Origin: JAGVSZ01 sp035456405
GTDB lineage: Bacteria > Pseudomonadota > Gammaproteobacteria > Burkholderiales > SG8-39
Direction of reading: 5' to 3'
DNA length: 64,000 nt
Assembly: GCA_035456405.1 (NCBI GenBank)
Contig: DATIDG010000083.1
Coordinates: 62,001 to 126,000 of the forward strand
Shown here: positions 59,228-64,000 of the stretch, in pieces
Layout of the letters: each line of letters opens with the position of its first letter
Numbering within the stretch: the stretch's first letter is position 1
Notes under the pieces: model-generated
Databases searched by the model: none
Told to the model about the DNA's origin: nothing
Seen by the model: the letters and a program-made list of their open reading frames with translations, nothing else
Position numbers and translations under genes: made by a program

Positions 59228-59862
59228 GCACCGAGGCGGCGCTGCGCGAGGAGATCTGCCTGCTCGGGAAGTCGATCTTCGACCGCGGCCTCACGCACGG
59301 GTCGACCGGCAACATCAGCGCGAAGGCGGGCGACGGGTGGCTCCTGACGCCGACCGGCTCGAACCTCGGTCGCCTCGATCCCGCGCGGCTCTCGAAGCTC
59401 GACTGGCAGGGCAAGCTCCTCGCCGGCGACCCGCCGTCGAAGGAGTCCTTTCTGCACCTCGCGATGTACCAGGAACGCCCGTCCAACGGTGCGGTGGTGC
59501 ACCTGCACTCGACGCATTCGGTCGCGGTGTCGGTGCTGGCAGAGGTCGATCCGCGCGACGTGCTGCCGCCGCTGACGGCGTACTACGTCATGCGCATCGG
59601 CAGCCTGCCGCTGGTGCCGTACCACGCGCCGGGTGACACGCAACTCGCGGAAGCGGTGCGCGGTCTCGCATCGAAGCACCACGCCCTGCTGCTCGCGAAC
59701 CACGGGCCGGTCGTGGGCGGGTCGTCGCTCGCGGCCGCCGCGGACGCGGTCGAGGAGCTCGAGGCGACCGCGAAGCTCTACCTGCTCGTGCGCGGGCAGA
59801 AGCTGCGTCCGCTCGACGAAGGCGAGATCGCTGAGATCCGTCGTCGGTACTCCGTCAAGTAG
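59224..59862 (+). CDS. otnC: 3-oxo-tetronate 4-phosphate decarboxylase OtnC
   Basis: 212 residues of the class II aldolase/FucA fold: RGLTHGSTGNISAKAGDGWL, TPTGSNLGRLDP, Glu74 in the SKESF loop, zinc histidines in VVHLHSTHSV (His93, His95) and a third in LLLANHGPVV. It decarboxylates the OtnK product to dihydroxyacetone phosphate. Fused in expression with otnK by overlap. Confidence 0.92.
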   Translation: MSTEAALREEICLLGKSIFDRGLTHGSTGNISAKAGDGWLLTPTGSNLGRLDPARLSKLDWQGKLLAGDPPSKESFLHLAMYQERPSNGAVVHLHSTHSVAVSVLAEVDPRDVLPPLTAYYVMRIGSLPLVPYHAPGDTQLAEAVRGLASKHHALLLANHGPVVGGSSLAAAADAVEELEATAKLYLLVRGQKLRPLDEGEIAEIRRRYSVK

Positions 59863-59876
59863 CCGTCGGCGCGCGG

Positions 59877-61376
59877 ATGCCAACGCGCTTCGTCATCGCC
59901 CAGATCAAGCACGAGACGAACACGTTCTCGCCGATCCCGACGCCCTACGAGGCGTTCGGTCACGGGAACGGGCCGGTGTACGGCGAGGATGCGAAGCATG
60001 CGCTGGCGGGCACGAACTCGCCGTTCGCCGCGTTCCTCGATATCGCAGCCCATGAAGGCGCGGAGGCGATCACCCCGATCGCCGCGGAATCCTGGCCCTC
60101 GAACAAGGCCTCGCGCGCCACGTTCGAACGGCTGGTCGGTCCGCTCGAGGACGCGGTGCGCGCGGGTTGCGATGCCGTGCTCCTGGACCTGCACGGGGCG
60201 ATGGTGGTGGAGGATGCGGACGACGCGGAAGGCGAGATCCTCCGGCGCGTGCGCCGAATTGCGGCCGACGTCCCCGTCGCGGTCGCGTTCGACTACCACA
60301 CGAATCTCTCGCCGGACAGCGTCGCCGACGCGACTGTGATCACCGGGTACAAGACCTATCCGCACGTCGACATGTACGAGACGGGGCGGCTCGCCGGCGA
60401 GATCCTCGCGCGCAAGCTGCGCGGCGAGATCGAGCCCGTGATGGCGTGGGGCTGGCTGCCCCTCGTGCCCTCGATCATGCGGCACGCGCCGGAAGACGGT
60501 CCTTCGGGCGATATCGTGGGCCTCGCGCGCGAAGCGGAGCGCGATGGGCGCGTGCTTGCCGCGACGTTGTTGCCGGCGTTCGCGCATGCCGACACGCCCC
60601 ATACCGGGTGCTCGACCGTGGTCGTCGCGGACGCGCGCCGCGGGGGCAAGGCCGCGGCGCAGGGCGTTTGCGACGCGATGCTGAAGATCGCCTGGGACCG
60701 TCGCGACGAGTACGTCTATCGACCGCGGCCGCTCGCCGCGTCGATCGCGGAAGCGGTGCGCATCGGCAACGAGCACCCCTCGGGTCCGGTGCTGCTGATC
60801 GACCACTGCGACAACTGCGGTTCCGGCGGCGCGCAGGACGTCATGACCGTGGTCGAGGTTATCCTCGAGCAGCAGCTCGAGGATGTCGCGATCGCGCCGA
60901 TCCGGGACGCCGACGCCGTCGCGCGCATGGTGGAGGCGGGGATCGGCGCGAACGTGACGCTCGCGCTCGGCGGCAAGACCGACATGCCGTCGATCGGGCT
61001 CAAGGGGCGGCCGGCGACCGTCTCGGGCCGCGTGCGCACGATCACCGACGGCGAGATCGTATTCACCGGTCCGATGTACACCGGCGTCAGGTCCTCCCTC
61101 GGACGCAGCGCGGTCCTCGACACCGGACGCGTCGAGATCGTCGTGACCGAGCGGCACCACGAGCCGTTCGACCTCGTAATTCTCCGCCACTTCGGCATCG
61201 AACCGACGGCGAAGCGCTTCATCATGCTCAAGTCCCGCATTCACTATCGCGCCGGGTTCAAGCCCATCGCCGCGGCAATCGTGGAGTGCCAGGGCGAGGG
61301 CGTGACCAACGCGGACCTGTCCGTCTACCGGTACGAGAAGCTGAAAAGACCCATCTATCCCCTGGATGCGCTCTAG
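59877..61376 (+). CDS. M81-family (MlrC-like) metallopeptidase
   Basis: 499 residues. FVIAQIKHETNTFSPIPTPY (HETNT zinc-site motif), CDAVLLDLHGAMVVEDADDA, AFDYHTNLS and LIDHCDNCGSGGAQDVMTVV are MlrC marks. MlrC cleaves linear microcystin, but the family is broad and most members act on other amide substrates. It is 14 bases after otnC, so here it may open an amide or lactam of a tetronate-related compound. Confidence 0.88.
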   Translation: MPTRFVIAQIKHETNTFSPIPTPYEAFGHGNGPVYGEDAKHALAGTNSPFAAFLDIAAHEGAEAITPIAAESWPSNKASRATFERLVGPLEDAVRAGCDAVLLDLHGAMVVEDADDAEGEILRRVRRIAADVPVAVAFDYHTNLSPDSVADATVITGYKTYPHVDMYETGRLAGEILARKLRGEIEPVMAWGWLPLVPSIMRHAPEDGPSGDIVGLAREAERDGRVLAATLLPAFAHADTPHTGCSTVVVADARRGGKAAAQGVCDAMLKIAWDRRDEYVYRPRPLAASIAEAVRIGNEHPSGPVLLIDHCDNCGSGGAQDVMTVVEVILEQQLEDVAIAPIRDADAVARMVEAGIGANVTLALGGKTDMPSIGLKGRPATVSGRVRTITDGEIVFTGPMYTGVRSSLGRSAVLDTGRVEIVVTERHHEPFDLVILRHFGIEPTAKRFIMLKSRIHYRAGFKPIAAAIVECQGEGVTNADLSVYRYEKLKRPIYPLDAL

Positions 61377-61417
61377 GCACCGCGCGGCCCGGGGCCCGCG
61401 GTAAACTCGCGTCCGCC

Positions 61418-62188
61418 ATGCCTCAGACCGCCTACAATCTGCTGATCGACATCGGCAACACGTTTGTGAAGTGGGGCCGCTACCGGGCGGGCGGCACCGG
61501 CGCGGCATCGGACAACTGCCTCGACTCGGGGCATCTGCTGCTTGCGGAGATCCCGGAGCTCGCTGCCGCGTGGCGGCGCATGCGCGCGCCGTCGCACATC
61601 GTGATCTCGAATGTCGGCGGCACGCGCGTGCGCGCGTCGATGCTGCGCGTGCTCGAGGTCTGGCCCGACGCGCCGGCGCCGCTGTGGCTCGTCTCCCAGG
61701 CGGAGCAGTGCGGCGTCAGGAACGGCTACCGCAACCCGGCGCAGCTCGGCTCCGACCGCTGGGCCGCGATGATCGGCGCGCGCGGAATCGTCGACGGGCG
61801 GCCGGTGCTCGTCGTGGTCTGCGGCACCGCTACCACGATCGATTTCGTCAATGCCGCGGGGCAGTTCACCGGCGGCGTGATCATGCCGGGCGTCGGGCTG
61901 ATGATCCGCTCGCTGCACCTGGGCACCGCGGCGCTGCCCGACGCGGACGGCCAGTACGCCGATAATCCGACGCAGACGGTCGACGCGATCGTAAGCGGCT
62001 GCCAGCACGCGCAGGCGGGAGCGGTCGAGCGCCTGTTCCACCTGCACCGGCACAACTACCCCGAAATCACGTGCCTCGTCTCGGGCGGGGCGGCGAAGGC
62101 GCTCGCACCGCGCCTCTCGGTCCCCTTCCAGTTGCACGAGAACCTGGTGCTCGAGGGGCTGCACCGGATCGCGCAACTCCAGCGCTGA
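61418..62188 (+). CDS. coaX: Type III pantothenate kinase
   Basis: 256 residues: LLIDIGNTFVKWGRY (phosphate motif 1), GSDRWAAMIGAR, VVCGTATTIDFVNAAGQFTG and GGVIMPGVGLMIRSLH are CoaX signatures. It performs the first step of CoA synthesis without feedback by CoA. Upstream ATG at 61418. In betaproteobacteria coaX and birA are neighbours, as here. Confidence 0.93.
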   Translation: MPQTAYNLLIDIGNTFVKWGRYRAGGTGAASDNCLDSGHLLLAEIPELAAAWRRMRAPSHIVISNVGGTRVRASMLRVLEVWPDAPAPLWLVSQAEQCGVRNGYRNPAQLGSDRWAAMIGARGIVDGRPVLVVVCGTATTIDFVNAAGQFTGGVIMPGVGLMIRSLHLGTAALPDADGQYADNPTQTVDAIVSGCQHAQAGAVERLFHLHRHNYPEITCLVSGGAAKALAPRLSVPFQLHENLVLEGLHRIAQLQR

Positions 62189-62193
62189 GCGCG

Positions 62194-63204
62194 GTGCCGG
62201 CCTCCACGCCACTGGTTCCATCCACCGGATCCGGACGCGTGCGCGGCTCGAGCTTCGCCATCCTGCGGGCGCTCGCGTCCGGCCGCGCCTTGTCGGTCGG
62301 CGAGCTTGCCGCCAGGGCGGCGTGCGAATCGTCCGAAGTCCGGTCCGCCGTACGCGAGCTCGCCGGGGAGGGCATCGAGGTGCGCGCGACCGGCGAGGGG
62401 TTCCGCCTCGCGGCGCCCTTCGACGCGCTCGACGGGGAGACGATCCGCGCCGGGCTCGGGCCCGCTGCCGGCAGGATTCGCGTCGAGCTCGTCGACGAGT
62501 GCGACTCCACCAACGCGCGCGGCGCGGCGCGCGCGCGGGCAGGCGCCGCCTCCGGCACGGCGGTCGTCTGCGAGCTGCAGCGCGGGGGCCGCGGGCGCCA
62601 GGGCGCGCGCTGGTACTCCGGCCTCGGGACGAGCCTGACGTTCTCGCTCGTCTGGCGCTTCGAGCGCGCGGCCGGCGTGCTGACCGGGCTCCCGCTCGTG
62701 GTCGGCGTCGCCTGCGCGCGCGCCCTCGAATCGCTGGGTGCGCACGACGTCGCCCTCAAGTGGCCGAACGATCTCCTGCTCGGCGGCGCGAAGCTCGGCG
62801 GCGTGCTCGTGGAGGCGCAGGGCGACGCGCGCGGCCCGCTGGCCGCGATTATCGGCGTCGGCATCAACGTCCGGATCCCTGACGCCGCGCGGCGCGCCAT
62901 TCCGCAGCCCGTCGCCGATCTGGGCGACGCGCCGTACGGGTCGCGCAGCGCTGCGCTCGCACGGCTGCTTGCCGGCATGGACGAGGCGCTGGCGATGTTC
63001 GAGCGCGCCGGATTTGCCGCGTTTCGCGAAGAGTGGCAGTGGCGCCATGCGTTCCAGGGCGCGCGCGTGCGGCTGCTCGTCCCGCCCGAACGCTCGATCG
63101 AGGGCGTCGCCGCCGGCGTCGCCGAGGACGGCGCGCTCCTCCTCGACACCGGCGACGGCGTGAAGCGCTTCTATGCCGGCGAGATCAGCCTGAGGGCGGC
63201 GTGA
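62194..63204 (+). CDS. birA: Biotin-protein ligase BirA
   Basis: 336 residues from a GTG at 62194, five bases after coaX. An N-terminal helix-turn-helix (about residues 18-70: FAILRALASGRALSVGELAA) precedes the ligase with DECDSTNARG, GGRGRQGARWYSG (biotinyl-AMP loop) and ALKWPNDLLL. A C-terminal SH3-like domain ends it. It biotinylates carboxylases and may repress biotin genes. Confidence 0.93.
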   Translation: MPASTPLVPSTGSGRVRGSSFAILRALASGRALSVGELAARAACESSEVRSAVRELAGEGIEVRATGEGFRLAAPFDALDGETIRAGLGPAAGRIRVELVDECDSTNARGAARARAGAASGTAVVCELQRGGRGRQGARWYSGLGTSLTFSLVWRFERAAGVLTGLPLVVGVACARALESLGAHDVALKWPNDLLLGGAKLGGVLVEAQGDARGPLAAIIGVGINVRIPDAARRAIPQPVADLGDAPYGSRSAALARLLAGMDEALAMFERAGFAAFREEWQWRHAFQGARVRLLVPPERSIEGVAAGVAEDGALLLDTGDGVKRFYAGEISLRAA

Positions 63205-63836
63205 GAGCGCTCTTTCTCGTCCTCGTGTTTGCGAACGTCGCGTTCTTCGCGTGGCGCTACTTCGCCGATCATTTCCCGTCGCGTGGCGCCGACCCGGTCG
63301 CGCAGCAACTCCAGCCGGAGCGGATCAAGCTCGTCACGCCCGAGGAGCTGGCGCGCATGGCGGGAAGCCGCGCGCAGGCAGGGTGCATCGAGCTCGGCCC
63401 GATCCCGGTCGCGGACGCGAGGCGCGCGGAAGAGGCGGTCACCGGCATCGCCGCGGGCCTGAAGGTCTCCCAGCGGCGCGCCGACGAGCCGGGACGCTGG
63501 TGGGTCTACATTCCGCCGCTTCCGACGCGCCAGGCGGCGGTGCAGCGCGCGGCGGAGCTCAGGAAACAGGGCGTCGAGGACTCCTCGCTCATCAGCGACG
63601 ATCCGCAGTGGCGCAACGCGATCTCGCTCGGCGTCTTCCGCAGCGAGGACGCGGCCGCCAAAAGGGCCGACGAGCTGCGCAGAAGCGGCGTGCGCGGTGT
63701 CGAAATGGCACCGCGCGAGAGCGGCGGAGCACGCGTGTACGTGCAGCTCCGCGACGCGCCGGAGCCGGTGCGCGGGAAGCTCGCCGAGCTCAAGGGGAGC
63801 TTCCCCGGGGCGGAGATTCGCGAATGCCCGAGGTGA
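63201..63836 (+). CDS. SPOR-domain membrane protein
   Basis: 211 residues from a GTG overlapping birA (GTGA). One N-terminal helix (ALFLVLVFANVAFFAWRYFA) anchors it. The C-terminal SPOR repeat region (about 120-200: NAISLGVFRSEDAAAKRADE, then LRRSGVRGVEMAP) binds denuded peptidoglycan. Two half-repeats are visible. A divisome-associated or septal role is likely by family. Confidence 0.85.
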   Translation: MRALFLVLVFANVAFFAWRYFADHFPSRGADPVAQQLQPERIKLVTPEELARMAGSRAQAGCIELGPIPVADARRAEEAVTGIAAGLKVSQRRADEPGRWWVYIPPLPTRQAAVQRAAELRKQGVEDSSLISDDPQWRNAISLGVFRSEDAAAKRADELRRSGVRGVEMAPRESGGARVYVQLRDAPEPVRGKLAELKGSFPGAEIRECPR

Positions 63837-64000
63837 CGGGACGCTATTCGGTCCGCGCGGCCGCAGGCCCGGTCGACTTCGCGGCGGCACGCGCGCTCTT
63901 TCTCGAGTACGCGGCTTGGCTCCAGGAGGATCTCTGCTTCCAGGGTTTCGAGGAGGAGCTCGCGACCCTGCCCGGCAGGTACGCGCCGCCCGATGGGCGG
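63824..64000 (+). CDS. GNAT acetyltransferase, partial at window end
   Basis: From the ATG at 63824, overlapping the SPOR gene by 13 bases, 59 residues are visible: VDFAAARALFLEYAAWLQED, LCFQGFEEELATLPGRYAPP. This is the N-terminal part of a common GNAT family (LFxEYA...LCFQGFxxEL). The acetyl-CoA site lies beyond the window. Confidence 0.8.
   Translation, partial: MPEVTGRYSVRAAAGPVDFAAARALFLEYAAWLQEDLCFQGFEEELATLPGRYAPPDGR

Noticed and set aside
1..64000. CRISPR arrays, tRNA, rRNA, integrase, transposase
   Set aside because: No regularly spaced repeats, cloverleaf-like segments or recombinase motifs were found on either strand by eye.

Overview
The window is very GC-rich, almost fully coded chromosomal DNA from a Gram-negative proteobacterium. 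The best fit is an environmental betaproteobacterium (Burkholderiales-like): coaX, birA and a SPOR-domain gene sit in the order usual for that class, there are several TRAP transporters with solute-binding proteins (DctP), and the proton-translocating transhydrogenase is split into three genes. There are no rRNA or tRNA genes, phage modules, transposases or CRISPR arrays that I can see. GTG and TTG starts are common, and one gene appears to start with ATT.

Left end (1-5860): a possible accessory-biosynthesis set made of a TIGR04282-type nucleotidyl/glycosyltransferase, an ATP-grasp protein, a DUF3047 protein and a SelD-associated FAD oxidoreductase. A minus-strand pair (small helical protein and methyltransferase) and an AlaX-type tRNA-editing hydrolase follow. 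The ATP-grasp and AlaX genes each carry one apparent single-C deletion. From 5855 to 8071 a Pat-like acetyltransferase leads into a three-gene nitrile hydratase / thiocyanate hydrolase-like complex with the beta chain split in two, then an ACT-domain protein. A hairpin-rich gap (8072-8466) and two LysR regulators come next.

Middle (10.9-33 kb): an acetyltransferase, an atypical SDR, a geranylgeranyl-reductase-like flavoprotein, a cupin, a GDSL lipoprotein, a small membrane protein paired with a TauE/SafE transporter, and a SulP permease. A glyoxylate/hydroxypyruvate block follows: hyi-like isomerase, tartronate semialdehyde reductase, and glycolate oxidase glcDEF. Then come a BT1-like carrier, an ABC exporter, a fused osmoprotectant binding protein-permease, pntAA-pntAB-pntB and a LUD protein. 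Two related purine-rich inverted repeats (19.76 kb and 26.3 kb) each lie directly at the start of the next gene.

Transport region (33.4-47.5 kb): a CPA2 antiporter, a YbdK-type ligase, TRAP system 1 (dctP-dctQ-dctM), an enolase-superfamily dehydratase, an orphan dctP closely related to the first, an NhaD/ArsB-like transporter, and TRAP system 2 with a Tat-exported DctP and an unusually long DctM. Hairpins lie between dctP and dctQ in both systems.

Right end (47.5-64 kb): a B12-binding radical SAM enzyme, thioesterases, an MFS carrier, a CbiX chelatase, a DedA protein, an SnoaL-like protein, a YheT hydrolase, a phosphomannomutase, a UgpB-like binding protein, then otnK-otnC with an M81 (MlrC) peptidase. 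The 5' end of otnK is partly duplicated just upstream of itself. CoaX, BirA, SPOR and a truncated acetyltransferase close the window. The joint theme of hyi/garR, glcDEF, otnKC, TRAP and the dehydratase suggests growth on hydroxyacids, sugar acids and tetronates, with carbon entering through hydroxypyruvate, glycolate and glyoxylate. That theme is inference from the gene set.
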